DNA of 64,000 bases, from NCBI GenBank assembly GCA_959347315.1, contig OY365817.1, positions 29,109,513-29,173,512 on the forward strand. Reading direction: 5' to 3'. Under the pieces are notes generated by a model. It saw only the letters and a program-made list of their open reading frames with translations, did not search any database and was not told where the DNA came from. Positions 1 to 11,639 of this stretch are shown here, one piece after another (the first letter of the stretch is position 1; each line of letters begins with the position of its first letter). The DNA comes from Bimastos eiseni (Eukaryota > Annelida > Clitellata > Crassiclitellata > Lumbricidae). The translations under genes were made by a program, and so were the position numbers.

Positions 1-226
1 TTGTTTGTCTGTATGTCTGTCTGTCTGTCTGTCTGACCCTGTTTATCTGGTCACTATTTTCGTCCTTCCTTTCGTCAGACTTGTACAGCTTCATCCTTGA
101 TTAGGTTTCTTCTTCTGATATACAGCCACCTTTAAATATGACGTCGATTCTTTTTCTCTCTGCAATGTGTCTGTCTGCGTGTCTGTCTGTATGTCTGTCT
201 GCTTGTCTGTCTGTATGTCTGTCTTG
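1..226. repeat. TGTC tetranucleotide repeats
   Basis: Imperfect TGTC runs occupy about 1-35 and 168-226, separated by unremarkable AT-rich sequence. No gene is seen here. Confidence 0.9.
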
Positions 227-312
227 CAATGCGATAGTCTATGACTTTGTTGACTGTCTTATCACATAACTTAAGTTGTTTTTGAGACGATCCGTGTTAA
301 ATACGATGAAAT

Positions 313-314
<2 letters not shown>

Positions 315-359
<45 letters not shown>
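315..359. repeat. AG dinucleotide microsatellite
   Basis: An uninterrupted AG run of about 44 bases. The ORFs crossing it are low-complexity artefacts. Confidence 0.95.
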
Positions 360-366
<7 letters not shown>

Positions 367-1005
367 GAAGAAGAGGGGCGAGGGACAGAAGGCTTGACTG
401 CAGAGCGTGTTGTGTCAATGGGATAATATCCGATGAAAGAGATAACCAGTTGTTATCCACAATCGATCTCAAGTGAGTGCAGACGGTTATTCCACTGGAT
501 CCTATTATCCTGTCCCGAAACAGATTCGGGTCCTCACGAGTCTTTCCGGGTTTTTCCGGGTTTGTTCGTATCTGCAACTAGATATTCATTATCACACCCT
601 TAGCAGAACTAACAAGCTACCGTGTTGTATGATTCATATCGGAATTAAATTTAATTATAGCTATTATTACGATTATGTTAAGTATAAACTTTAATTGTAA
701 ACGTTGTAAGTATCTTGTACTTGCCGTGCGTCACAATTTTAACAAAGATTTTTTCTTTTTCTACTGATCCCAATTTACATCAATCCAGCTTTTTATATAA
801 TCACCAATCCCACTTCTACTTCAACAAGCATTATTATCATCAATACAACGTCTATTTAGCAAGATTTCCTTTAATCAATCAAACTTTTCTTTAGGCAATA
901 AATTTTACAGTCAGTAGTCCAACTTATTGTGCGTCGAGGTGATGATGGAAGACGAAAGGGGAGGTAAAGGGGTTGGGAAGGGTAAAGAATAGAAGGAGGA
1001 AGAGG

Positions 1006-1086
1006 AGTAGGAGGAGAAGGAGGAGAAGGAGGAGAAGGAGGAGAAGGAGGAGAAGGAGGAGAAGGAGGAGAAGGAGGAGAAGGAGA
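1006..1086. repeat. 9-bp purine minisatellite (GGAGGAGAA)
   Basis: About eight tandem copies of a 9-bp purine unit, giving a Pro/Ser-rich frame on the minus strand that I regard as non-coding. Confidence 0.85.
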
Positions 1087-1399
1087 TGGGGAAGTCATAG
1101 GTATCAGAGGCGTTGTTGGGCTAGATTTTTTGCCTGTGAGTCCATATGATAAGCTAAGAATAGTCGAAGTAATTCCGTGGCTTTGCAAATTCTTCCCTCG
1201 CGATCTCTCTGTTCTTTATTCTCGGTCATTTCTCTCTCTATGTTTTCTTCTCTACCTCTGTCGGGTTTCACATCTATACAAAAAGCAGTCTCTCTGTCTG
1301 TCTGTCACACACAGATATACATACACAGACGCACATATACACAGTTACAGACATATATACCAGCGTTGCCTCTAAGCTGTGCGCATGTGTGCGCGCGCA

Positions 1400-2680
1400 C
1401 TGCACGCGGAAGAATACAGTATACACAAGAACATTTTTTCTTTCGAAAAACAAACATTAAGATGAACTGTAAACCAATAATTAGTTGGGCAGAATAGAAA
1501 ATTCAAAATATATTGAAACCTATGCTTACAATTACGTAAAATACAGCGTATGCATCATCTGCTCTAAGACGCATTATATGCAAGAGATCTTTCTTAGGTT
1601 ATAACAGAACTTATCACCATAAACATTTAGATGTCGTCTTAATTCAACTATCATCGCATTCAGCTTGAACCCTCGCACAGTTCTGTCCAGATAAATTTAG
1701 TCAGAACCTGGTTTATTATGTGACCGACAGAATATTTGCCAATAGCTTTGGCAGGCAATAAAAAAGACGCTATAGAAATCTTCTTGTGTCTAGATCTGCA
1801 CCAATGTTCCCCAGCCGCGGATCTTCAATATTTGGGCCGAGGATGGATGGCAGAATATAATGTGATACTATATATGCGTTGAGGGACTTTTAGCCATTGA
1901 AGCGAATCATGTAATCTTATACCGCGTTTTGTCAGTTTGAATTGATTAAGCGAAAATACATTATTACCTAAGCAGTGGCTGGAAAAATACATTCGCGTTG
2001 CTTCTCTTTTCTCCAAACCATCTCCTATGTGAGAAGTATCTTCACCGATGGCGACGGTATTCCTCCATCTCACTTCAGACAACATGTTTATCTTAGAGTG
2101 CTGTCATTTCACGTATGTTTTGAGCCATTGATCCTGAAATACTGCCCTCTATGACCGAATTCTCCAATAAATCTCAACCCTTTCACGTACATGCCAGAAA
2201 TACAAAATCCTCCATCGCTTGATTAATCAACTTAGTCTTACTTCCACTTAGCAGTCCACAGCATCCGCAGGCCTGTCTTCCACGCAATCCATTATAACTG
2301 GAGATTGTGTCCGAATCAGTTCTTTCTTGTGGAATGAGTCCGAACGGAAGAGAACCAACGGAGGTCATTTCGTATTCAACCTTCTCTCCTTTCTTGACCT
2401 CAGCCGTGGCTTTTATAAGCAAAAGATCTGTTTGAATTAGCGTCAGGCAGTGTGTGGAGCACTTAAAGAACAGAACCATTTTTACACTGTCTTTATTGCT
2501 GAGAGACCCTTCTTACGCCGATTGGTTGAAGTTGAGGTCGGTCGTAGGAATATGATTTAGGTCAGGTAACTTCATTCCACCAACGAAGTATTGATTTCTA
2601 TAAAAATTGCTCAATTTTAAATGGGGGGATTTTTGCGTTTGTCTATCTTTGTGGTTTTCTCTCTCTCCAACACCCTCTGT
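1400..2680. other. No confident gene; two weak minus-strand ORFs
   Basis: Two minus-strand frames (2085-1825 and 2479-2183, 86 and 98 codons) lie here. Neither shows a recognisable domain, signal peptide or clear splice partner, so I do not call a gene. The rest is AT-rich unique-looking sequence. Confidence 0.4.
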
Positions 2681-2685
2681 CTACT

Positions 2686-2867
2686 CCTGCCTGTCTCTGT
2701 TTCTGTCTCTGTCTCTGTCTCCCTCTGTCTCTGTCTCTCTCTCAGTCTCTCTCTGTCTCCTTGTCTCTCTGTCTCTGTCTGTCTCTGTCTCTGTTTCTGT
2801 CTCTCTCTCAGTCTCTCTCTCTCTCTGTCTCTTTCTCTGTCTGTCTGTCTCTCTGTCTCTGTCTCTG

Positions 2868-2934
<67 letters not shown>

Positions 2935-2936
2935 CT
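2686..2936. repeat. CTGT/CT/TA compound microsatellite
   Basis: A 250-bp pyrimidine-rich tract of CTGTCT and CT units ending in a short TA run. The Ser/Leu and Arg/Glu ORFs on both strands are repeat translations. Confidence 0.9.
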
Positions 2937-3214
2937 TTCACAACACAATAAATAAAATGAATAAATTTCTGGTCTTATATAGATGAGTGAATTCTGGCGC
3001 TGCCGTATTTATCGATAGTGCCATTGATATGATTGTGTCCGACAATTTGTTAAATACATTCGCAGAAAAACGAGGTTGAGGGAAAAAGAAAATGATGACC
3101 TCATCTAAAATGTCATGCCCTGTCATAAACTATCCGCTACAATCGGGAGCCAGACGGAATTTGATCTAGAAGAAAATAAAAATGACTCTCTTTTGGGTCC
3201 AATACTACTGTATA

Positions 3215-3470
3215 AGAGCCGTAGAGTTGCATTTAGTGCTCAGTGGTTAGCAAGCTGTACTATGAATGTTGGAGTCTGTAGGGTTGAAGTCTCGCCAAAG
3301 CAGAAGCTTGTTGCAGGATTACTTTGTCAAAGGCGCCCCCAGTCAACCAAGTTAGGAAGATCAAAAGTACCCTGACCGTATACACTGTCGGTGGGGAGAT
3401 GACACTGTGAGGAAGAGGACTTAACATTCGCTCTCATATGCCGAGGTTAAGAAATATGAGGTCGATGACG
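3215..3470 (+). repeat. SINE-like element with tRNA-like head, copy A
   Basis: At 3233-3300 a tRNA-like segment contains an A-box-like stretch (GCTCAGTGGTTAG) and a B-box-like stretch (GGGTTGAAGTC) about 35 nt later. It is followed at 3380-3460 by a body that matches, on the opposite strand, segments near 32.66-32.75, 45.04-45.12 and 60.50-60.60 kb (shared core CATATGCCGAGG and a GAGGAAGAGGACT-type block). This head-then-body order is typical of tRNA-derived SINEs. The end points are approximate. Confidence 0.6.
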
Positions 3471-3774
3471 ATGCTAAATCCAAGACTCATTCTAGACATG
3501 TTTCGTATCATCTCCCACATTAAATGAATACGGTTTTCTTGATTTTCTCAAAATAAATATGAAAATCACACGGCAACAATTTTATTAGTTTTGAAAGTAA
3601 GATTATTGCAATGTTCTGACACGCGATCAGTAAATAAGTCTCATTCGGAATAGCAAAGTAAATGCCTGCGAACAACTCCCGTCCGATCGTCAGAACCGAA
3701 TCCGCAATCGTCGGATCACAGACTCAGCGCAGCTACCGAATAGATCAAAGCGAACGAAGTAAGTAAAACCATGA

Positions 3775-3915
3775 GTGAATGAATGAATGAAATGAATAAA
3801 TCAATCAATCAATCAATTTGACTAACTGATTTACTTATGGACTGTTCTGATTTGTAACTGGCTGCATGACTCACTGACTGACTCACTGACTGACTCACTG
3901 ACTGACTCACTGAAG
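3775..3915. repeat. AATG/CAAT and ACTG tetranucleotide repeats
   Basis: Short AATG and CAAT runs (3775-3815), followed by an ACTG/ACTC run (3866-3915). Confidence 0.85.
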
Positions 3916-4189
3916 GGCCTTATATTACGACGGTAACTTCCTTGTTACATCTACCTTTTGGCTTCAATTCATCTAAATAAAGATGATGTTTGATGATCCA
4001 AAAGTCTGAAAATGAAATTTTCGTGAAAGCATCTGCAGCCAAAAACGGAAAAAGAAGAGAGAGAGAGAAAGTTTTCTCTGTTGACGTTTAATCAATCCTC
4101 AGACCCGATGCATTTGTCCTTTACCAGTCCGCGTCAACACTCAACAAACACCGGAAGTAATCACGTCATCTCTCTTTCCGGTTCCGTTT

Positions 4190-5428
4190 CTACGGATACA
4201 GATCGGTCATGACAAAGGACGAGCGTCGATGTTGAGAGGTGGTGGTCAGACGCGTCGACCTGCCACGCGACGGAGTTGTGGGCGGAGCGTCACCTTGACA
4301 ACCGCAGCGACTACAGCACGTGACCTTGACGGCGGTGCAGACGTCCTTCAACTCGCGCATGCGCAGTCCGTAGATGACCGGGTCTGTCATGTACTTGATA
4401 TAGGGCAGCATGTTCATGTAGAAAATGACGAGAGGATTGTGTAGCAGTCGGTTGTCTGCGTAGTTGAGCGATATTAGGTGAAGTACCATGTAAGGAACCA
4501 TGAACAACGTCAGCGTAGAAAGGAGAAAGAGAATCGTGAAGAAAGCGCGTCTCTCGCCCCTTAGGTCATGCTCTGCGCGCATCTGGGTCATGATAAGTCG
4601 GCGACCTGACCTGATTTTGAAGTAGATCCGGGCACTCGCCGAGACGATCAGTAAGTAGAAGATTGCAACTGTGACGGTACATGTGTTCGTTTCAATGGTT
4701 GAGATACGAAGTAGGACTTGGACGAACCACTCCTGGCACGGTCTCTGTCTGCTGAAGAGGAGGGCTATGACGTAGGGTAGGAGGCCAAAGGTGAAGGCCA
4801 GGACCCAGGACGTGGCCACGAAGACGTAGATGCTCTTGCGGCGGAGGACGTGGAGTTGCTGGAGAGGACGACAAATGGCGAGATATTGGATGATGGAGAA
4901 AGCCAACATCGTGAGGATGGTGATGATGCTGAATGCGGAGGAGAGGAAGATGGCGGCCAACATATGAATGAAGAATGCGCAGAGGTTGATGTGGTAGATG
5001 TTGAAGCGTTGGAGGAGGACAAGTGCGTTGTTGGAGAGAAGGAAGAGGCAACAGGACAAGATGTTGGCAACGGACAGGTTGACGAAGAGGATGTTGTAGA
5101 TAGAGAGAGAGCGGTGGCGGGTACTGCCGCAGAACATCGCTGTCAAGGCGACGGCGTTTAGAAGGACTGCTAGGGATGCGAGAGTGATCTCGAGGCAGAG
5201 GCGAGATGGAGAGTAGTATGTGTCGAAGAAGTTGGCGGAGGGTGAGGCTGGTGGAAGTGGTAAGAGTACTGTATCATTGCTGACGAGGAGGAGAGGATCG
5301 TAGGGCGTTGACATGGAGGATAGTGTGGCGTCAGTCATTCTTTGAATGGGGAAGAATGCTCGCAATAGGAATGACAAAGAATTAGGAGTGATAACCAATG
5401 GAGAGTGACAGATGAGTAGGTGCTTCAA
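4190..5428 (-). CDS. Rhodopsin-family (class A) G-protein-coupled receptor, intronless
   Basis: A single 412-residue frame encodes a seven-helix receptor, presumably in the plasma membrane; the ligand is not recognisable. Approximate segments: TM1 79-100 (N91 in the 1.50 position), TM2 110-132, TM3 149-182 with C150 able to pair with C231 in loop 2, TM4 200-222 with W208, TM5 247-271, TM6 294-318 with P312, TM7 333-353. N51 sits in an N-glycosylation sequon. The C-tail has a Cys cluster (371-377) suited to palmitoylation and many Ser/Thr. The DRY motif is replaced by I180-Q181-Y182, NPxxY is DPVIY (349-353), and the sodium-site Asp of TM2 is not evident. Met31 or Met39 are alternative starts, since the first 30 residues look unlike a receptor N-terminus. 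No introns and no neighbouring gene partner are visible. I am confident of the class, not of the subfamily. Confidence 0.88.
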   Translation of the reverse strand: MKHLLICHSPLVITPNSLSFLLRAFFPIQRMTDATLSSMSTPYDPLLLVSNDTVLLPLPPASPSANFFDTYYSPSRLCLEITLASLAVLLNAVALTAMFCGSTRHRSLSIYNILFVNLSVANILSCCLFLLSNNALVLLQRFNIYHINLCAFFIHMLAAIFLSSAFSIITILTMLAFSIIQYLAICRPLQQLHVLRRKSIYVFVATSWVLAFTFGLLPYVIALLFSRQRPCQEWFVQVLLRISTIETNTCTVTVAIFYLLIVSASARIYFKIRSGRRLIMTQMRAEHDLRGERRAFFTILFLLSTLTLFMVPYMVLHLISLNYADNRLLHNPLVIFYMNMLPYIKYMTDPVIYGLRMRELKDVCTAVKVTCCSRCGCQGDAPPTTPSRGRSTRLTTTSQHRRSSFVMTDLYP

Positions 5429-5535
5429 CGAATTAGGAGTGACGTTGGATCTGGTGATACGTCGATTATTCTGTTGTATACAGCTGAGGTATATTCCCTG
5501 AAATATTAAACAAGATATTTGTAATATCGTTCAAT

Positions 5536-5670
5536 GATTTAATGAATGAATGATCGAGCGAATGAATTTATAAATGAATAAATGAATTGGTGGATAGCTG
5601 AATGAATGAATTAGTGGATAGATGGATAGATGAAAGAATGAATGAACGAACGATTGAAGGAACGAATAAA
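5536..5670. repeat. Degenerate GAATGAAT-type repeat
   Basis: An imperfect tetranucleotide repeat just upstream (5') of the GPCR gene. Confidence 0.75.
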
Positions 5671-6074
5671 TGAATAGGACTTTGTGTGTTGCTAATAACT
5701 GGATGGCATCTGTTTTGGCTGCTGCAGCTGGGGATGTTGCCAGGTGCCAGATTCTTATATTTAGAAGAAGGAGATGATGCGGATTTTGTATGATTAGTTA
5801 GGAAGTTTGAGAGAGAGGAGAAAAGACACATACACAAGGACACCAAGAAACACGTACAGGAACAGAGAAAGAGACAAGACAGAGGGATGGAGAGAGACAA
5901 ACAGGGAGAGGGAAGAGAGAGGGACAGGGAGGGAAGGAAGGAGAGTATAAGAGGAAGGGAGAGAGGGAGAGAGTGGAAGAGGGAAGTAGATGAAGAGGGA
6001 GAGAGGGAGGTCGATTGAAGTAAATCAATGAGCCACAAGAATATTTAGAGAGACAGAGATGGCGATGGAAAGAC

Positions 6075-6075
6075 A

Positions 6076-6108
<33 letters not shown>

Positions 6109-6135
6109 CAGACAGACAAACATACAGACAGACAA

Positions 6136-6187
<52 letters not shown>

Positions 6188-6271
6188 GCACAGACAAGCA
6201 AATGGACATATTGAGAATGACGGTTTTAAATGCGGTTTAAATATATATATATATATATATGTCTGTCTGTC

Positions 6272-6312
<41 letters not shown>

Positions 6313-6345
6313 GTCTGTCTCTCTCTCTCTCTCTCTCTGAATCGA
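6075..6345. repeat. CAGA / AT / GTCT compound microsatellite
   Basis: CAGA units at 6075-6190, an AT run near 6238-6260, then the complementary GTCT units at 6261-6340. The two outer arms are reverse complements, so the tract can fold back on itself. Confidence 0.9.
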
Positions 6346-6489
6346 TATTTTCTAATCGCATTGAACGGGTGATTCTTCTTCTGGGTGACTGTTTGAATTG
6401 ATCTCATGGCAGTGAAGCTGTTATGCTATCCATGTTTTATGATGTAACGGTCAGACAATGGAACGATGAGGTTCAATCGACTCATGAAT

Positions 6490-6725
6490 AGATCGTTCTG
6501 AGAGACAGGCAAAGAGAGAGAGACACAGAGAGACAAGTAGAAGCAATGAGAGGAAGAGCGAGAGGGAGGGAAAGAGACGGACAGACAGAGACATAGAGAA
6601 ACAGAAACAGTGACAGACAGATACGGCCAGGCAGACAAATAGATAGATACACAGATAGAGAGGCAGGTAACAGAGACACTGAGAGAGACAGACAGACAGA
6701 GAAAGGCAGAGAAAGAGCGATACAT
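6490..6725. repeat. GACA/GAGA-rich low-complexity tract
   Basis: Imperfect purine-rich repeat. The overlapping minus-strand Ser/Leu ORFs are repeat translations. Confidence 0.75.
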
Positions 6726-7334
6726 TATTGATGACGTGAGCCATCCGTTACTACAGACGAGTGAGTGAGGGTGGCATCACACGTGGGGTTCATCACCTCT
6801 TTAGTTGGCTGTCCAACCCTTTCCCGAAGGGTGAGTTGCCTGAGGGTTTATAAGCACAGGTCATCAGCCATCATCTCGATGGGACTGACTCAGAGCGAGC
6901 GTGCAACGTCTGTGTTGCTTTCATGGTCGAATGATTTACTAATACAATGACCGTTCATCATGTCTAATGTCTCCAGAGAAATAAAGCTCCTTCTGTTTTT
7001 CTTTTATGGGCAGTAACTCTAATGAAATCTGGAGTTAGTCTGTCGTAACTGGGCGGTCACAGTGGAGCGACCCATCTCTTCATTCTTAGAGTCAGAGATA
7101 CATATGTAGTCGCCGGGGCAGTTGGATTGAGGCCGGAGGAAATGGAATAACGCAGCCATAACATGACAAGCAGGCAAACAGGAAGACAGGCAGGCAGACA
7201 TAGAGACAGACAGATTGTTTGTCTAATAATATCTCTTTGGTTCCGCAATGCATAGAGTAATAATTAAGGCGACGTTATTGCTTTATACACCTCTATCCAA
7301 TCTCCATTTCTCAACCATTCCCCTATTTTTCTTA

Positions 7335-7575
7335 CATCTTTTCTTCTTCCACCTCCTTCTCGTCTTTTGTCTCCTCCTCCTTCTCCTCTTTCTCTTCTTC
7401 TTTTTCCACATCCTCTTTCTCCTCATTCCTCCTCCTCCTTCCTATCTTACGCCTTCTCCTCCTCTTCCTCCTACTCTTCTTCCGTCTCCTCCTCCTCTTC
7501 CTCTTCCTCCTCCTTCTCCTCCTTCTCTTTCTCCTCCTCCTCCTCCTCCTTCTCCTGCTCCTCCTCTTTTCCATT
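7335..7575. repeat. Polypyrimidine CTC/CTT tract
   Basis: A long pyrimidine-only strand of CTC and CTT units, able to form triplex DNA in principle. Coding frames here are poly-Ser, poly-Leu/Pro or poly-Arg and are rejected. Confidence 0.85.
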
Positions 7576-7829
7576 CAATCGATATCCCATCATTGACTCC
7601 TCCTCATATGATAGTCACTACAAACGGATTACATGTAATATCGATTACTGCGTTAAAAAGATCCTATAACGATGTTGTCATGGGAGACCAACGGAAATCG
7701 TTGATGAAATAGTGGAGCAGAGAGAGATATCTGCGCAGAGCAGATGGGTATCAGGAGACAGATATCCATTAGACTGACCACTGACCAACGGAAATGGTCA
7801 AGCGTTCGGACAGCTGATTATTTAGACGC

Positions 7830-8030
7830 GTTTTTTAGACGACCTCCTCCCAAAAAATCCACCACTGCTAAAGCCACCGTCGAATGCCACAGCATGCTAT
7901 AAATCTGGTGGCCTCTGCCACTATCTTCTACTCTGGATGCCAGTCCAGGGTCCGGATAAGTAAGGAGAGGACGACGTCGATCGTATTTTCTATAACTGCA
8001 ATGTGTCATTAAATTGCAACTACTGTCATA
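7830..8030 (-). repeat. Interspersed repeat family R1, diverged copy
   Basis: Read on the minus strand it carries a diverged version of the R1 core (CCTCT..TTATCC..GGACTGGCA) seen at nine other places in this window. The boundaries are approximate. Confidence 0.45.
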
Positions 8031-8049
8031 TTCAGGTGCGATTTAGACA

Positions 8050-9150
8050 GAGGGTTAAGGTTGATGAGGATATTTCTGAGAATCTGAAGAATTCTAAATC
8101 ACTTGTAGCAGAAGCTGGGAGGTCCAACCCTTTCGACCTCCTGAAAATCTTATACTGATGCTATGAAGGTTTGAAGCAGAGAAAACGATCACCATGTTGG
8201 TTGTGATATCGTTAATTGAAACTAGATGGGCATATTTATATCGTGTTAGAAAGACAGACCAGACCGATATGTGGACAGACGGACGGACGGACGGACAACT
8301 TGGTGCAGGTAAGCTTAATTAAAACAAATTATTAATTTAGATTCGTACGTTTTTAACTTTTGTTAATAATGATTATGTTCTGATCGTTACATGCAGTCTT
8401 ATTAATTATTTATCTATATTAATTTAATATAGATTGAGTTGGAAAATGCATGCAATAATAGTGCTACATAAAAACATCTATCAGTCTGTATGTCTAGATA
8501 TGTCTGTCTGTATGGCTCTGTACGCCTGTCTGTCAATGTCTGTCTGTCCAAATTTGTTGCGTTCTAGATTTATGTTTTCTGCCTTAGACACCGACAATGT
8601 ATAAGCGTGCATTAATTAACAAATGATTAATTAACAATTGTCGTGTCCATTGGAGACATCCCTGCTGTGACCCGGATGCGCGCTGACATCAGAATAATTA
8701 TTGCTCTTGGATTATCACTGTCTTTTCAGAATGAAAAACGAGTTAAGGCTTTAGAGTTTGTAGCGCACTCTATCATCTTAGCTCTGTAACTATAACATTA
8801 GGATGTCTAGGTTACGCTGTAAGCCAGCGGCAGTGTCCCGAACAGGGCCACAGCTCGAAGGTCCTTTGCCCTGGAATTTGCTAAATGCGGGTACAAGATG
8901 GCACAACTCGTATACTCTCTCAGACACGGCGCAATATGAATTTGCGATGATAATTAGATGCCTCGGCCTCCTTATGGAGACCTGCGCCCCCGAACGAAGA
9001 CTACAATCAATTATTCATGACGTTGATTGGTGATAATTTTGACGTGGATTGAATAACAGAGTCTCGAGATTCCAATGAATTCAGAAGAATCGTTCGTCTT
9101 ATGAATGCTTGATGACTGTATCGTCTTACATCACCGTATTTCTCTCAGTC
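8050..9150. other. No gene seen; short GGAC and TGTC runs
   Basis: AT-rich sequence with GGAC repeats near 8279-8296 and short TGTC runs near 8500-8545. The 76-codon plus-strand frame at 8803-9033 has no recognisable feature. Confidence 0.5.
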
Positions 9151-9159
9151 GGCATTTGA

Positions 9160-9392
9160 TCCTCCTCCTCCTCCTCCTCCTACTCCTCCTCCTCCTACTC
9201 CTCCTCCTCCTACTCCTCCTACTCCTCCTCCTCCTCCTCCTACTCCGCCTCCTCCTCCTACTCCGCCTCCTCCTCCTACTCCTCCTCCTCCTCCTACTCC
9301 TCCTCCTCCTCCTACTCCTCCTCCTCCTACTCCTCCTCCTCCTCCTCCTCCTCCTCCTACTCCTCCTCCTCCTCCTCCTACTCCTCCTCCAA
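9160..9392. repeat. CTC/CTA trinucleotide array
   Basis: About 230 bp of CTC triplets with regular CTA interruptions. It yields poly-Leu on one strand and Gly/Arg-rich frames on the other; I treat it as a microsatellite, not a gene. Confidence 0.95.
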
Positions 9393-9715
9393 AAGCCACC
9401 CTCTTCCTGAATTTCCTCGTCTTCTTCAATCTCATCATGTGTCACCTCATTACAAAGTGACAGGGTTTCCGGATGATTCTTAGAAGACCGGATGTTGCAA
9501 TCAGTGACTAAATCCTCTTATATTATCCTACCACATCTGCTCTCACCAACAATGAACATTGCATAGGCATGTAGGGGACTTACAATGTAGAAAGGGAACT
9601 ATGTAAATTATATAGAAACCGTAAAACAATGTTCCAGGCTATATATAACACGACTGTAATGTCAAAGCATCAGTTGGCTGAATCACATAAAATAGTGCAT
9701 ATGATTGCGTGCATG

Positions 9716-9732
9716 TGTGTGTGTGTATGTGG

Positions 9733-9801
<69 letters not shown>
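9716..9801. repeat. GT dinucleotide microsatellite
   Basis: A nearly perfect GT run of about 85 bases. Confidence 0.95.
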
Positions 9802-9802
<1 letters not shown>

Positions 9803-10599
9803 GCGTGGTCCTTATCTGTGGCGAAAAAAAATTCTTTAGTTATTTAGTGCTCCCACCATTCCATCTGGCACTTCCTTCTTAGAAAATAATTCCCACCAAA
9901 TATTTTGGAGATTAGTGTGCATTTAGGGTTTACTCAAGTCGGTCAAAGTCAGAGAAAATATACGAAAAACCTATTTAGTTTCGAAAATTGATAGAACATA
10001 AACTGCAGTTGTTTCCGATATGTTTACCATAGAAAGTGATAGATTAATGTCCAAAATTAGGTCTATAATGATAATTTTTAATTCTTAATTTTACACAAAA
10101 GTTATGCAATCTGGATAATAATTGAAATGTGTGACAATTTGGTGTGCAGTAGCCTAATGGCAATTTTACTTACTTTTCAGCATTGCTAATTTAGCACTGC
10201 ATAGTTTGGTCAAAGGTCATATGACATTGCACTGTCTCTATCACCCAACAGCTGCCATTTGTCTTAGTTCAAGTTCTTATTCTCAGGTAGAATGAATAGT
10301 GTCTGGTGTTATCTCTACACCACCAGCAGACAAACGTGGAAGACTGAACATTATGATACTATCTGTCCTGTCATCAGTCGATTAGGCAAAGTAAGCGATC
10401 GGCGTGCTGCGCAGTTATTTGCCCCACGCATTCCTCCTTCTGGAGGCAAATCTTGAGAAATACAGTATAAGTTATCCTCCATTGGCAGCCATAGGCAGCT
10501 CCATTGGGCCACATGTGCTGCCGAGTAGAGCTCAGTTCACATAAACCTATGATGCTCAACCAGGATCGCAAGCTCATGGAATTACTCCCAGGTCTCACT

Positions 10600-10925
10600 G
10601 GGGACAAAAAAGTTGATCAAAGTCATTGTATCAGGGCCTGGCACTGAATACTCTAGGCTTATATTCTGAAGCTGCCTCCGGAACTACTCAGGCGATAGCA
10701 GATGCAATGATTAAAACTCTGCTGGATTGGTGCATCGAAGATCGTATTAAGGCTCTCAGCTTTGACACTACTTTCATCAACACAGGCATGACGAGTGGTG
10801 CATGTGTGCTGACTGAAAAGTTGCAAGAGAAAAAGGTAAGTACTGTATCTGGGATGCCATCATCACATTCATGAGGTACTGTTGCAGGAAGCATTCAGCA
10901 TCATAACGTGACCCTGAGATCTAGC
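10600..10925 (+). pseudogene. Decayed transposase-like coding fragment
   Basis: The frame from 10626 encodes a stretch with the signature ALSFDTT..NTG..SGACVL, followed after a frameshift near 10845 by a His-rich segment (GCHHHIHEVLLQEAF). That order, Asp-Thr-Thr, then Gly-Ala-Cys, then a CxHHxHE motif, resembles a widespread family of transposon-derived proteins with an RNase H-like core found in invertebrates. This family assignment is from memory and tentative. Frameshifts and stops show that the copy is dead. Confidence 0.55.
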
Positions 10926-11276
10926 TGTTCATGCAGTTTAAGATATTCTAGCCAAGCATTTTGACTGCTGATTGGAAGCCTGGAATACCAGATATTGTTA
11001 TTGCTGCTGCAGTTCTGAATACCTCCGTCATCAAGAAGGTGTGGTCTGTCAACTGGAACTAACTCACCAGCGTGCTGATTGCCAAGAACTTCTCGAGCTT
11101 AATATAATTATATATAGTGATTATCAGTCTGAATAATGAAATTTGATTTGCTTTGAGCACACCCTAAATGTTGACCAATCCTGAAAATATTTTGCACCAA
11201 TTACTTTCTACTAGGGAAGTATCTAGTGGGATGGTGGAAGGGTGAAATTTCTGAAGTCGAACTTTAAGGACCACCC

Positions 11277-11280
<4 letters not shown>

Positions 11281-11328
<48 letters not shown>

Positions 11329-11501
11329 GTGCCATTTGCTCATCTTCAATAAGATTGTATACACTAAATCTTCATATGGTTGTGTGTGAGGGAGAGGGAG
11401 AGAGGGAGAGAGAGACACATACACACAAAGGGAGGGAGAAAGAGAAACACACATATATATTTATATATATATAGATATTATATATAGAGAGAGAGATAGA
11501 G

Positions 11502-11545
<44 letters not shown>

Positions 11546-11625
11546 GGAGGGAGCGAGGGATGGAGGGAAGCAGGTAGGGAGGAAGGGTGGAACGGAGGGA
11601 GGGAGGGATGGAGGAGAGAAGAAAG
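11281..11625. repeat. GT run and GA/TA compound repeat
   Basis: A GT run at 11281-11327, followed by GA-rich and TA-rich tracts up to about 11625. No coding signal beyond repeat translations. Confidence 0.9.
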
Positions 11626-11639
11626 TCAGTTTGTGATTG

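Noticed and set aside
2183..2479. 98-codon minus-strand ORF considered as a SET-like or other conserved exon
   Set aside because: Only a short superficial resemblance (ATAEVKKGE); no acceptor/donor pair or further motif.
4692..5161. Alternative-frame ORFs inside the GPCR
   Set aside because: Shadows of the GC-rich receptor frame, without independent features.
9105..9445. Poly-Leu and Gly/Arg-rich ORFs
   Set aside because: Trinucleotide repeat translation with no non-repeat coding flank.
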